Shown: positions 36,001 to 39,980, counted from the first letter of the stretch. The stretch: DNA of 64,000 nucleotides from Protula sp. h YS-2021 (GCA_949752745.1 OX457024.1:50795810-50859809); one strand, 5' to 3'. Numbers and translations are program-made. Notes: a model not told the origin generated them from the sequence alone.

Positions 36001-36207
36001 GGTCGGAGCAAACCTCGGCCGCCGCTGAGTACGGGCCGGTCTCGGCCTGGCCAGGGCCCACTTGCTGCCGATGTCGTCAGGTCCGTCAACCCCAGTCAGC
36101 CTTACGGTTACACACGAGAAAGACAGTATTCCAGAGAAACACTAGGCAGCTCAAGTAGCGCTAAATCATTTGATGATAGGCCCAGACCAAGGGAAACGGA
36201 CATGTGA
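1..36207 (+). CDS. bark: bark beetle/Anakonda-like tricellular-junction transmembrane protein; 23 exons, 5' end outside window
   Basis: Exons are 1-97, 662-876, 2545-2880, 3366-3592, 4942-5218, 6630-6785, 8480-9401, 9567-9834, 10054-10230, 11839-12079, 14736-14941, 17154-17389, 18955-19134, 21536-21654, 23096-25675, 26823-26998, 27416-27581, 27866-28029, 28775-28938, 29358-29521, 30099-30285, 33755-33873 and 35102-36207. Every intron starts GT and ends AG, phases agree throughout, and the join has no internal stop (2,826 residues plus stop). Domain order is (SRCR, beta-helix, CUB, beta-helix) three times, then a C-type-lectin-like domain, one membrane helix and a cytoplasmic tail. That combination is specific to the Drosophila Bark beetle/Anakonda family, which marks corners where three epithelial cells meet and is needed for septate-junction maturation. 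The same role here is inferred. Signal peptide and N-terminus are missing because the window opens inside the first SRCR domain. Splice sites are read by eye, without transcript support. Confidence 0.92.
98..661 (+). other. Intron 1 with degenerate GA-rich minisatellite
   Basis: Bases 361-570 repeat, loosely, the block GTGAGAGGAGA followed by GCTCGGTGTTTGC and CGAGG. Units vary in length and sequence. A pyrimidine tract (598-625) precedes the acceptor. No coding signal is seen. Confidence 0.6.
662..876 (+). CDS. bark: Exon 2: core of SRCR domain 1
   Basis: The acceptor TTTTGTAG is followed by NWTAEDVNVACRQLGF, the SRCR alpha-helix signature, then the DCLGTEDHLSQC turn and a terminal VC. It joins exon 1 in phase 2 and ends at C|GTAAGT in phase 1. 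Together with exons 1 and 3 the domain has six cysteines, the group A pattern. Such domains are extracellular and usually mediate protein contacts. Confidence 0.92.
877..2544 (+). other. Intron 2, AT-rich
   Basis: It holds a short tandem of ATTTTGACATCACCCCGTA-like units (about 1247-1312), AT-rich sequence, and the GTCACCCATCCCC minisatellite listed separately. Open frames around 1773-2207 show no family resemblance and no splice logic. Confidence 0.7.
2180..2312 (+). repeat. 36-38 bp tandem repeat, four copies
   Basis: The core GTCACCCATCCCC recurs at 2184, 2222, 2259 and 2295, joined by TAACGATAGCCGAAGTAAGC-like linkers. It lies in intron 2. Confidence 0.85.
2545..2880 (+). CDS. bark: Exon 3: end of SRCR 1 and start of first beta-helix
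   Basis: The acceptor TTTCAG continues the SRCR with HNQLTVHLYC, supplying the last cysteine. DNWWGLEFYN follows, then beta-helix-type strands with repeated I-x-N and L-x-H-N turns. The W-x-G start after the SRCR recurs after SRCR 2 (HPTWAGVHL) and SRCR 3 (QYWGNIRF), one sign of the three-fold repeat. It has several N-x-S/T sites. It ends G|GTAAAC in phase 1. Confidence 0.92.
2881..3365 (+). other. Intron 3
   Basis: AT-rich intron of 485 bp with a GTAAAC donor and a TTTTTTCAG acceptor. I see nothing else in it. Confidence 0.8.
3366..3592 (+). CDS. bark: Exon 4: beta-helix strands and start of CUB domain 1
   Basis: After TTTTTTCAG the frame reads GHGLGVETHVGRVSVTNSKL, then NNNAGNGIKAKFL, a typical right-handed parallel beta-helix rung (N-N-x-G-x-G-I). 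The later part, from RYTFCELPSS, enters CUB domain 1. The donor is GTG|GTAAAT, phase 0. Confidence 0.9.
3593..4941 (+). other. Intron 4 with poly-C dispersed element
   Basis: The first 780 bp are unremarkable. Bases 4378-4760 hold a C-run element whose two halves are partly inverted: GCCAAAAGCCCC near 4500 and GGGGCTTTTCGCC near 4695. Related sequence occurs at 36475-36560, 38610-38760 and 39600-39730. Confidence 0.65.
4378..4760. repeat. Poly-C/poly-G foldback repeat (CGGTAAAAAGC family)
   Basis: C runs alternate with AAAAGCCCC and GGTAAACGGTAAA-type blocks. The right half (from 4620) carries the reverse complement. Members downstream of the gene share AATGGTAAACGGTAAA and CCCGGCGAAAAGC blocks. 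Family unknown. Confidence 0.6.
4942..5218 (+). CDS. bark: Exon 5: CUB domain 1
   Basis: The acceptor TTTTGCAG is followed by KFRALPGYIITLNILEMDI, then LLEVFDGDHNTDPQIAKYDI and a later run AMLVRFSWNV. This is the CUB core (hydrophobic strand, F-D-G turn, then V-x-F strand). CUB domains are extracellular beta-sandwiches for protein-protein contact. It ends CCA A|GTAAGT in phase 1, the phase found after each of the three CUB domains in this gene. Confidence 0.9.
5219..6629 (+). other. Intron 5 filled by palindrome-rich dispersed repeat
   Basis: From about 5490 to 6440 it repeats units containing GAAGCAGGGGCTTTAGCAGC, TATGTGCGTATGTACGCTTT, a seven-to-nine T run and CCAAAAAT. The opening block recurs at about 40510-40590, so both are copies of one element. 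Confidence 0.7.
6630..6785 (+). CDS. bark: Exon 6: beta-helix after CUB 1
   Basis: The acceptor TGCGCAG leads into VVPEFYMNNSHIDTNLQHGL and ELSHNMYGAGLKVYGG, rungs of a parallel beta-helix with N-x-S-x-I-x-x-N spacing. It ends G|GTGTGT in phase 1. This exon starts the repeat period that corresponds to intron-free exon 15. Confidence 0.9.
6786..8479 (+). other. Intron 6 with two diverged repeats
   Basis: AGAACGAACGAGTGCGGC occurs near 6998 and 7212, marking a diverged direct duplication of about 110 bp spaced 214 bp apart. Bases 7420-7545 hold GTAAAACCTGT-type units shared with intron 12. The rest is AT-rich. Confidence 0.65.
7420..7545 (+). repeat. GTAAAACCTGT dispersed tandem repeat, copy 1
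   Basis: Units contain CCGGATAAAAAGACGT and GTAAAACCTGT, repeated about every 60 bp. The same unit order reappears in intron 12 at about 17640-17800. Confidence 0.6.
8480..9401 (+). CDS. bark: Exon 7: long beta-helix exon of module 1
   Basis: The acceptor AAATTTCAG opens GDVHVNASHIDHNQDTGINI, and about 306 codons of beta-helix rungs follow. N-glycosylation sequons are frequent (NASH, NITY, NRTS, NVTLNET). The reading frame is open upstream to an ATG at 8428, but 8428-8479 is intron: it lacks rung spacing and an acceptor lies between. Near its end, ARQWWHEARDRE replaces the NYWG cap seen in exon 15 and NWWG in exon 20. The donor is AG|GTATGA, phase 2. Confidence 0.93.
9567..9834 (+). CDS. bark: Exon 8: end of module 1, linker before SRCR 2
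   Basis: After AAACAG the frame reads RYNLGVLSYHPTLKFPDLW and then GGRLGELFTALAG, DITVLPEGSLHVQPGARLEF and GLGLLVQ. The same pattern (GGR, TV-x-P-x-G-S-L, LEF, G-x-LV) recurs in exon 15 before SRCR 3, so this is the linker between modules. The donor is CAG|GTGCGA, phase 0. Confidence 0.92.
10054..10230 (+). CDS. bark: Exon 9: first half of SRCR domain 2
   Basis: The acceptor CACTTAG is followed by GHIDTKINEGEKEAEF, then STVRLVDGPSELEGRVEVRP and TWGTICNE. VRLVDG-x-GRVEV and TWGTIC are textbook SRCR strands with the first cysteine. The donor is GAG|GTCAGC, phase 0, directly after the first cysteine loop, within a codon of where SRCR 1 is split. Confidence 0.93.
10526..11015. mobile_element. 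MITE-like foldback element with 100-bp terminal inverted repeats
   Basis: The left arm 10526-10625 and the right arm 10916-11015 are reverse complements of equal length with seven mismatches. Both contain the palindrome TATTCCGGAATA and ATAAATCGAATGT. The 290-bp core is AT-rich and has no open frame of note. Sequence related to the arms (TCTATTCCGGAATA) also lies near 16300 in intron 11. Probably a non-autonomous DNA transposon; the superfamily cannot be told. Confidence 0.85.
11560..11790 (+). repeat. Intronic dispersed repeat, copy upstream of exon 10
   Basis: AAGATTTGTGTGGGGCTCGTG, shortened, plus GGACTAGGTTAAATAA, an ATATTGCAAATTTTC-like block and TATTTCAGTAAAAG align in the same order with 33256-33490 upstream of exon 22. 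Confidence 0.65.
11839..12079 (+). CDS. bark: Exon 10: second half of SRCR domain 2
   Basis: The acceptor CGTTGCAG is followed by GWTDTDASVVCKMLGL, then VECIELDKDIMECKADD, HSCNHTQDVYVRC and HPTWAG. This completes a six-cysteine SRCR and starts the next beta-helix. The frame is open upstream to 11791 but those codons are intronic. The donor is G|GTCTGT, phase 1. Confidence 0.93.
12130..13300 (+). repeat. Palindrome-rich dispersed tandem family, intron 10 copy
   Basis: Units of roughly 130-150 bp share CAGTAAAATCTTAAC, GGAAAATAGTCTTACT, CTTGAAATTT, AAGGTAGCA, TACTACCTACC and a T run followed by GGCGATTCGCCAAAA. The same block order builds 40600-43330 and, reversed, 56030-56660. Confidence 0.75.
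13500..14000 (+). mobile_element. Degenerate 3' end of an L2/CR1-like non-LTR retrotransposon
   Basis: Bases 13508-13591 read KATKILVNAYITSRLNYC then NSLLYDLPK, matching the conserved SRLDYCNSLLYGLP segment at the end of the reverse transcriptase region in L2/CR1-clade elements. A stop is followed in frame by GLQKLQNMSAGLI and KYDHISPVK, again family landmarks, then further stops. The 3' end GAGAAAGGGCTTTATAAATG near 13968-13988 is the typical tail hairpin of such elements. Dead copy, sense to the host gene. Confidence 0.85.
14003..14155 (+). repeat. TACTTC minisatellite after LINE tail
   Basis: Imperfect 10/20-bp units of TACTTCTCACGTACTTCATA (later TAGTTCTTATGTACTACAT) start where the LINE 3' end stops, suggesting growth from the element's terminal microsatellite. 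Confidence 0.8.
14736..14941 (+). CDS. bark: Exon 11: beta-helix of module 2
   Basis: The acceptor CATTGCAG is followed by VHLTATARPGRLAHTVISGA, a rung DYNVHSISHLRVKDNLETGI and the end LHNDVYANAK. These align with the exon 3 rungs after SRCR 1. The donor is AAG|GTAACA, phase 0. Confidence 0.9.
14942..17153 (+). other. Intron 11 with several dispersed fragments
   Basis: Two CCGGGG-GGCTTTT foldback pieces occur (15030-15090 and 15600-15650). A piece related to the intron 9 foldback lies near 16225-16335. A repeat shared with intron 12 lies at 16495-16690. An inverted pair GCGTCAGGGTTCGCGTTGG (about 16942) and CCAGCGCGAACCCTGGGCGTC, shortened, (about 17081) encloses 120 bp. Confidence 0.6.
16495..16690 (+). 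repeat. Dispersed repeat shared by introns 11 and 12, copy 1
   Basis: CACGTCATTTCAGAGTTAACT, shortened, CTTTGATGA, ACTATACAATT-like and ATTTTATGATTTTTTAATA align in the same order with 18168-18355. Confidence 0.55.
17154..17389 (+). CDS. bark: Exon 12: beta-helix end and start of CUB domain 2
   Basis: After CCAATTAG the frame reads VAHSTISHNFGNGISTRTSF, the same S-H-N-x-G-N-G rung seen in exon 7, then enters CUB 2 near EEPYVFSTLSDEQG. The donor is GG|GTTTGT, phase 2. The first codon is GTG; it is an internal codon, not a start. Confidence 0.9.
17390..18954 (+). other. Intron 12 with dispersed repeats
   Basis: Bases 17500-17590 resemble the GTGAACAAAATGTTG family; 17640-17800 carry GTAAAACCTGT units as in intron 6; 18168-18355 match intron 11. 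A G-rich stretch lies at 18718-18745. No coding signal. Confidence 0.6.
17640..17800 (+). repeat. GTAAAACCTGT dispersed tandem repeat, copy 2
   Basis: GTAAAACCTGTCCGTCGTGA and CAGTAAAACCTCTGTAGTGA with AAAAAAG spacers match the 7420-7545 units in order and orientation. Confidence 0.6.
18955..19134 (+). CDS. bark: Exon 13: CUB domain 2, first part
   Basis: The acceptor GTTACAG is followed by YEFLVTYPEVVTTEITYKVQ, HHLVVDIVDYNPDTMQENV and TIYDGRRSS. The strand order and Y-D-G turn are those of CUB. The donor AA|GTACGC (phase 2) is weaker than most but restores frame with exon 14 exactly. Confidence 0.88.
19135..21535 (+). other. Intron 13 with dispersed repeats
   Basis: Bases 19540-19960 contain TGACGTCAT-type sites and TCAACTTCAAATTGGTTGG-like units shared, reversed, with 50950-51860. 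CCCGTGAAACGGAGGGAT (20299) followed by GTCTGTCCGTCT is shared with 38935. GTGGAGTCCACTT occurs at 20373 and 20884. The last 600 bp are very AT-rich. Confidence 0.6.
21536..21654 (+). CDS. bark: Exon 14: CUB domain 2, last strands
   Basis: The acceptor is a T-rich tract ending TTTTAG. The frame reads WQIEDDLVDFPIESSGRYLT, FEWTIRD and RLTFAIRSS, the closing CUB strands. It ends A|GTAAGT in phase 1, matching the phase after CUB 1. Confidence 0.9.
21655..23095 (+). other. Intron 14
   Basis: It holds four copies of a 20-bp unit CATATGTGGTGCAGCGAAAG (21983-22053) and a G run (22217-22230). CACCGTCACTTGACGGTC at about 22728 is shared with intron 21 near 33239. The rest is AT-rich without features. 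Confidence 0.7.
23096..25675 (+). CDS. bark: Exon 15: 2,580-nt exon with beta-helix, SRCR domain 3 and CUB domain 3
   Basis: The acceptor GCTTCAG leads to SWGWPFARLTVRNSTLQHNE. Beta-helix rungs run to the cap LDVTQNYWGTTDQ (near 24010-24050). The linker GGRIDGHLTLAKRG to GILVLG (24200-24355) follows, then SRCR 3 at about 24522-24870 with six cysteines (WTITC, VACKTMG, TYIC, DQC, QKC, VKC). Further rungs start at QYWGNIRF, and CUB 3 lies at about 25261-25650 (MCTTEKLIHV, IDCIKIL, AVEMYNGEYF). It ends G|GTAAGC, phase 1. This one exon covers what exons 6-14 cover in the previous period. Long open frames on the opposite strand here are shadows of strong codon bias. Confidence 0.95.
25676..26822 (+). 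other. Intron 15 with hairpin and homopolymer runs
   Basis: It carries a copy of the GGTTTGTAC(TG)n-GAGCAAAATGTTTCG repeat (25815-25885), a perfect 17-bp stem hairpin (26038-26080) and C/G runs at 26262-26284, 26447-26456 and 26516-26527. Confidence 0.7.
26038..26080. repeat. Perfect 17-bp inverted repeat with 9-nt loop
   Basis: GTGTCATTCATACACGT (26038-26054) is followed by loop TAGCGCATC and its exact reverse complement (26064-26080). It lies in intron 15. Purpose unknown; it may be the relic of a small foldback element. Confidence 0.85.
26823..26998 (+). CDS. bark: Exon 16: beta-helix after CUB 3
   Basis: After TGCTGGCAG the frame reads PGLRQRVVDTSMTGSQHGAV, then ERCRIQDSGYAIYNISS. The polypyrimidine tract is poor, but the phase (1 in, 0 out) and rung pattern fit. 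The donor is CAG|GTATGT. It is the counterpart of exon 6. Confidence 0.88.
26999..27415 (+). other. Intron 16
   Basis: It contains T-rich TTTTTATT repeats (27150-27190) and a hairpin-prone block GTCCCCCGTCGCC to GAAGTGGGGGAC (27262-27294) followed by CGTCTGTCTGTCCG. Nothing coding. Confidence 0.7.
27416..27581 (+). CDS. bark: Exon 17: beta-helix rungs
   Basis: The acceptor TTTGTCGCAG is followed by VQNSRLLTIANNYIVSNHGG and later WSNITNNVMVFNTQGEML, clear N-N-x-I-x-x-N-x-G-G rungs. The donor is G|GTTTGT, phase 1. Exons 17-20 are nearly equal in size (166, 164, 164 and 164 nt). Confidence 0.9.
27866..28029 (+). CDS. bark: Exon 18: beta-helix rungs, ends at the first copy of a splice-donor minisatellite
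   Basis: The acceptor AATTTGCAG is followed by GHHYQAFSVRNNFIAHNSID, then MQGVSGNFSLTNIVNNTG and the end SSLPEQ. The donor GAGCAG|GTCACA (phase 0) lies in the first unit of a 15-copy tandem array that repeats both exon end and donor. The first donor is chosen because it joins exon 19 in frame with the shortest product. Later donors in the array at 28147, 28183, 28264, 28300, 28381, 28417 and 28534 are also in frame, and the frame stays open to 28668. Confidence 0.82.
28011..28592 (+). repeat. Minisatellite repeating the exon 18 5' splice site, 15 copies
   Basis: The core unit is 36 bp, beginning CTCCAGCCTGCCCGAGCAGG and continuing TCACACATGTCCCGTC, with optional 4- or 5-bp spacers. Copies start at 28011, 28051, 28087, 28128, 28164, 28204, 28245, 28281, 28321, 28362, 28398, 28439, 28475, 28515 and 28556. 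The common higher-order period is 36+40+41 = 117 bp, a multiple of three. Copy 1 spans the end of exon 18, so each unit carries the exon end plus donor GAGCAG|GTCACA. Copies 14 and 15 have GCGG and GCCG at the junction. Confidence 0.95.
28030..28774 (+). other. Intron 18, largely splice-donor minisatellite
   Basis: The first 560 bp are the tandem array. The rest is a C/T-rich stretch (28593-28640) and AT-rich sequence up to the TGTGTGTAG acceptor. Long open frames on both strands here are products of the repeat. Confidence 0.85.
28775..28938 (+). CDS. bark: Exon 19: beta-helix rungs
   Basis: After TTTGTGTGTAG the frame reads VSITQRFYDNGVYDNYAIGG, then SFNNNFFLNTYNKYDMVTYN. It is entered in phase 0 and leaves at CA|GTGAGT in phase 2. 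The first bases GTAAGC look like a donor themselves but directly follow the acceptor AG. Confidence 0.88.
28939..29357 (+). other. Intron 19 with (GAA)n tract
   Basis: Bases 29062-29145 are an imperfect AGAAGA purine repeat. No other feature. Confidence 0.85.
29358..29521 (+). CDS. bark: Exon 20: cap of third beta-helix
   Basis: The acceptor CTCTTTCAG is followed by YDSGLYPSVDATWNWWGQGK, then DGRIWHRDDDENLIQVTYQP. This is the third copy of the cap motif (NYWG in exon 15, QWWH in exon 7) and ends the beta-helix before the lectin-like domain. The donor is G|GTGAGT, phase 1. Confidence 0.92.
29522..30098 (+). other. Intron 20, largely splice-acceptor minisatellite
   Basis: After about 80 bp of ordinary intron, the remainder is the 46-bp array described separately, which ends in the functional acceptor of exon 21. 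Confidence 0.85.
29608..30115 (+). repeat. Minisatellite repeating the exon 21 3' splice site, 11 copies
   Basis: Units contain GGTTTGTCTGACAG then GGCGGTGCTATCCGGGTTAC and CAGTTTTGCATT. The acceptor AG falls at 29653, 29699, 29745, 29785, 29831, 29874, 29920, 29966, 30012, 30055 and 30098, so spacing is 46 bp with 43- and 40-bp variants. The last unit is the real junction: pyrimidine tract, GACAG, then the exon's GGGCGCTGCTATCCGGG. The others are decoy acceptors with the first exon bases. All unit lengths are one more than a multiple of three, and reading on in exon phase from the decoy at 29966 meets TGA at 30050. Confidence 0.95.
30099..30285 (+). CDS. bark: Exon 21: first half of C-type-lectin-like domain
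   Basis: The acceptor TTTCTCTGACAG is followed by CYPGWRLYEKRCYLYMGG, then YDEAYDMCRRDHGTLARA, the opening C-x-x-G-W, R-C-Y and A-x-x-x-C signature of a long-form C-type-lectin fold. The acceptor is the last unit of an 11-copy array that repeats it upstream. It joins exon 20 in phase 1 and leaves at GAT AA|GTAAGC in phase 2. Confidence 0.92.
30775..32733. mobile_element. Foldback element with 126-bp near-identical inverted ends
   Basis: Arms 30775-30900 and 32608-32733 are reverse complements with a single mismatch noted. Outer ends read TATATGTTACAGTAAATCTG. Each arm itself contains a 51-bp palindrome: the left one has 25-bp halves at 30801-30825 and 30827-30851 around one base. The core of about 1.7 kb has no recognisable protein. 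Near-identity of the arms suggests a recent insertion or arm homogenisation. Confidence 0.88.
32734..33180. mobile_element. Second foldback element with 54-bp inverted ends
   Basis: Arms 32734-32787 and 33127-33180 are reverse complements with five mismatches; both start CAGGGAATCTGTG and contain GATTTCATGAAATCCCTAG. The left arm begins exactly where the 126-bp arm of the previous element ends. The right flank GCAACATATATA resembles that element's terminus, so the two are probably related. Confidence 0.82.
33256..33490 (+). repeat. Intronic dispersed repeat, copy upstream of exon 22
   Basis: AAGATTTGTGTAGGACTTGTG, shortened, plus ATTAAATAAGCTTCT, TATATTGCCAATTTTC and TATTTCAGTAAAAG parallel the 11560-11790 repeat. 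It also starts beside the CACCGTCACTTGACGGTG palindrome found in intron 14. Confidence 0.65.
33755..33873 (+). CDS. bark: Exon 22: second half of C-type-lectin-like domain
   Basis: The acceptor TGTGTTTAG is followed by YWRTWVWHEVRKDNLC, then IDCDILLPYICEK, the closing cysteines of the fold. The calcium/sugar motifs EPN or QPD and the W-N-D triad are absent, so carbohydrate binding by the usual site is unlikely. Two donors are possible, GTGTAA at 33872 and GTAAGT at 33874. Only the second keeps frame with exon 23. Confidence 0.9.
33874..35101 (+). other. Intron 22
   Basis: It has a G run (34144-34155) and a foldback built from GGAAAAAATGGCAACGG (34512 on) and TTTGCCATTTTTTCC (34614-34628). 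The rest is AT-rich up to the TTTTGCAG acceptor. Confidence 0.7.
35102..36207 (+). CDS. bark: Exon 23: transmembrane helix, proline-rich cytoplasmic tail and stop
   Basis: The acceptor TTTTGCAG is followed by SPYVDPEVKWR and a hydrophobic helix (about 35134-35208, PIIIAISVTVGVLLI onward), then the basic stop-transfer KSRQRTKQRMSRR. The tail of about 330 residues is rich in S, P, R and D. KPRPPL occurs at 35761, 35881 and 36010, each followed by a related stretch (APLSSDRS, TPLNSDRS, a shorter third), a tandem repeat of about 40 residues with SH3-ligand character. RRRPPL is a fourth, more divergent site. The protein ends RPRETDM before TGA at 36205; T-D-M fits a class I-like PDZ ligand. Partners are inferred, not shown. 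Confidence 0.95.
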
Positions 36208-36253
36208 AAGGCAATACAAGCAACGTGGATCAAAGGCTACGTTGGTCCAGGGC

Positions 36254-37324
36254 CATTCCCGACAGGGGTATTCTCGACAGGACAATTCCCGACAGGGCAA
36301 TTCCCGACAGGGTAATTCCCAGGGATTCCCGACCCGAAATTGAGGGCTTGGACAACTCCCGACGTTTCGGAAAAAATAACAGAAAACAGTGCTTCGGAAT
36401 TTATTTATCTCTGTATTTGCCAGTTTTAGTACTTTACAAGCAAGCACTATTTTACTACGCCCCAAGTACGTTTAATGGTAAACGGTAAACCCCTCCCTGA
36501 TAAAAACTCCCTTCCCGCCCGGAAAAACTTCCCCCCGGCGAAAAGCCCCCCACCCCCCCCCCCACCCCCCGCACCCTCCATTTTAGTGTTTGAAGGATTA
36601 CAAGAGTGTTTCATATATTTCATATGTTTGTTTTTTTTTATTTTCGAACAAATTTATTTCGATTGCATTTTCTTAAGAACTAATTAGCAATGGAATCATA
36701 GCCTAATTACAATAAGCTATCAAAATGTTCAGCTGCTGAATGAATGGAATCAGCTGATCACCCTACACTACTTGCTTCCGTGGAACATATATAAAAAACT
36801 GAAATCAGAAAGGGGGCGGCTTCGACCGGGTATGCAAATTTTGAGAGCGGGAGGGGAGCTTTTTACCGAGGAGGGGGTTGACTTTTTACCTAGAACCACA
36901 TTTAATGTATCTTCGAAGAGTCACAATTCTTTTTATCTCAACTTTCTCAGATGATATCCGTTATAGATCAATTCCAACGAGCGTTGGGATTCTGTTTTCG
37001 TCACCAGCACCACTTTCAAAAGCCAACAAGCTCTCGCTACTGGCCAGTCCCTGTTTCTCATATTCCTCACAACTTTTCTTCTAAAGATAGCTAGATCTAT
37101 ACTTCGATTTATCAAATGTCGGGAATTGTCCGAGTCAGGGATTGCCCAGTCGGGAATCGACCTGTCGGGAATCGCCCTGTCGGGAATTGTCCTGTCGGGA
37201 ATCGTCCTGTCGGGAATCGTCCTGGCGGGAATTGTCCTGTCGGGAATTGTCCTGTCGCGAATTGTCCTGTCGGGAATTGACCTTCGGGAATTGTCCTGTC
37301 GGGAATCGCACAGTCGGGAATTGT
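36254..37324. repeat. Inverted arrays of a 15-bp unit just after the stop codon
   Basis: The left array (36254-36365) has units of TTCCCGACAGGGCAA. The right array (37117-37324) has about 13 units of CCTGTCGGGAATTGT, the reverse complement. The 750 bp between include the poly-C element (36475-36560). The left array starts 46 bp after the stop, so it is probably within the 3' UTR, where both arrays could pair in RNA. Open frames through the right array are repeat artefacts. Confidence 0.85.
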
Positions 37325-37930
37325 ACATCTTACAAACTACGTTTCAAAGTGTATTTTAACGCATTGATCTATGATGCACAATCTTTGTAAGATTTTAAGT
37401 CTCGACACAGAAGAATATGAGACATTCACTGTGTGTTTTATTTGGATGTAAGAAAAAATGACCACAGAAGTAATAAGCATGGTACGATTTGTTCCGTACT
37501 TCGTTTTATTTGTATACGGCAAGTATGCTGAGCGCGTTGATTTTATAAGAACAGTGCATGCATAATCTTTTGTGGACAGTTTTAATACACTAAATCTGCT
37601 TATAAATTATTAAAATCTGGCTGTTGGTGAGGTGAGGGATGCTGTTTCACGATGTTAATGGCAGAACTATGCTTTTGGTGAAAAAAATAAATTCTACTCG
37701 AAAGGAAAAACTAATGCAATGGTGTAATTTTTGGGCCAAGTGTATATTTAACATTACAACTTCGAGAAGTAGGTTCTCCTTTTATGCAAAGTAAAAAATG
37801 AACTTTCATGTAAAGAAGGCATGAAGTGCTTTGCTAGCAATCGATGCCGTGCAATGTGATGCTAGATGTCTCCATGCTGTCGCTGCGTGGGTGTGATTAC
37901 TGGTGAGACTAGGAGCAAAAGGTCCACAAT

Positions 37931-38412
37931 GTCGGCCCAACAGCTGTCATGGCGCTAGGGCCGGTCCAACAGCTGTCATGGCTGCTAGTGTCTGTTCAAC
38001 AGCTGTCATGGCTGCTAGTGCCGGACCAACAGCTGTCATGGCGCTAGTGTCGGCCCAAGAGCTGTAATGGCGCTAGTGTAGGTTCAACAGCTGTCATGGC
38101 GCTAGTGTCGGTTCAACAGCTGTCATGACGCTAGTGCCGGACCAACAGCTGCCATGGCTGCTAGTGTCGGTCCAGGTGCTGGGCTGCTGGTACAGGTCAT
38201 AAACTGTTATGGCTGCTAATGTTGGTCATACAACTTCCATGGCTGATAGTGTCAGTCCAGCAACTTCAGTGGCTGAGAGTATCGGTCAAAATGGCTCCTT
38301 ATGTTGGGCATACAACTGTCGCAGTTGCTAGTATCGGTCCTGTAACTGCCATGGCTGATAGTGTCGGTCCTGTAACTGCCATGGCTGCTACTATGGGTCA
38401 TAAAACTGCCAT
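37931..38412 (+). repeat. 29-30 bp minisatellite centred on CAGCTGTCATGGC
   Basis: About 16 units of the type CCAACAGCTGTCATGGCGCT followed by AGTGTCGGT. The first units are close copies spaced 29-30 bp; later ones (from 38180) diverge. The early units carry an E-box CAGCTG. Confidence 0.88.
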
Positions 38413-38441
38413 TATACAACTTCCTTATCCATATACAAATT

Positions 38442-38558
<117 letters not shown>

Positions 38559-38934
38559 CATACACATGCATTCCAAACATAACATTCCAGCATAACATTC
38601 CAAAATAACATTCCAAAATGGTAAACAGTAAAACCCTCCCCCCGATCAGAAGCCCCACCCCTGCCACAAGCCATTTCGCCCCCCCCCCCCCCCCCCGTTT
38701 TGCATACCCGGCGAAAAGCTCCCCCCTGTCATTTTTGCACGCCCGGTAAAAAGCATTTATGTTATTTTTATGTTCAATCACTTACTGTACCTTAAAAAAA
38801 TTGGTCGTTTTTAGAATTTTTTCAATCTTTATTTGCACTGTATTACACGTGATCGTAATCACCAAAATCTCTGAATCACGGAAATACTAAAAATGTACTT
38901 CACCATAGTGTCCATTGAAAACCACTAGTTATCA

Positions 38935-39045
38935 CCCGTGAAACGGAGGGATATAGTTTTGAACTTTTCGGTCTGTCCATCTTTCCGTCTGTCCGTCCGT
39001 CTGTCCGTCTGTCCGTCTGTCCGTCTGTCACGCTTCAGTCTCACT
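38935..39045 (+). repeat. CCCGTGAAACGGAGGGAT plus GTCTGTCC dispersed repeat
   Basis: CACCCGTGAAACGGAGGGAT is followed by an eight-fold CTGTCCGT-type tract and AGTCTCACTCGCC. The same head and tract lie in intron 13 near 20299, so it is a dispersed family rather than a lone microsatellite. Confidence 0.75.
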
Positions 39046-39980
39046 CGCCTACAGGCCACATTAATACATGGATTCGTTTCAAATTTTATACACGGTTTTT
39101 CTAGACCCTTCCGCAGTGCACTGTTCAGGATTTTTCCGGATCGGGCAAAATTTGACAAAATGGCGGACTTTTGAAAATTGGCACTGGACTTAGCATATAT
39201 ACGACAGTCTCACAGTCTCTACTGGTTAATGGATTGATTCGTCTAAATGTTAGACACTACGTCTGTCTATCCTTCCGCTTTTAAATTTTGCGTAGTCAAC
39301 ACGCAACAGCCTTACACAAACTATATCCCCCCACGGGGGATAGACGTACTCCTCGAGACGTAGTCAAGTTAATAAAATACTTCAGTGTTACCCTAACTTA
39401 ATTGCAATCCAGATAATTGCAATCAACCGAGGCTGGTAATAGTGCAATTTAGCTGTGATCCAACGATACACAAGTGCATTTCTGTAGTTGAACACATTGA
39501 CATGTGATTGTGTTGAGTTCCATTATTAAATGCAGTCAAAGCTAACTTATTAGCGAAAAATGAATAGCTTGTCATTGGAAAGCACCCAAAAAAGAGGTAA
39601 GAACATCTCAAGTCCATGGGGAAGGGGCAAGGGCTTTTACCGGGTGTGCAGAAATGAAAGGGTAGGGCTTTTTGCCAGGTATGCAAAATGGGGGAAGCTT
39701 TTGGCCGCGGGGGGGGGGGGGGGGGTTGCTTTTTACGTAGAAACCTCCAAAATGCCATGTTTTCGTTTGCATTGTGCATAGCTGCTGTAGTTGAAGGTTT
39801 AGATTTACACGTGCGGTTTTTTTTTCTTTTTTTTTTTTTTTGTTTATACTGGAAGAGTATTTGTTGGTAGATATCAGCGTGATAATCTGGTTAGTGGATT
39901 GCTGCTGTGATCTGAAACAAAACAGACGTATAGGGGTTACCCAACTTTTTTATAACTGATGTGAATTGAAGTTTTGTACA

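Noticed and set aside
37126..37390. Frames of repeated SGIVL or CRELS pentapeptides
   Set aside because: The 15-bp array is open in several frames; there is no start context, splice link or family resemblance.
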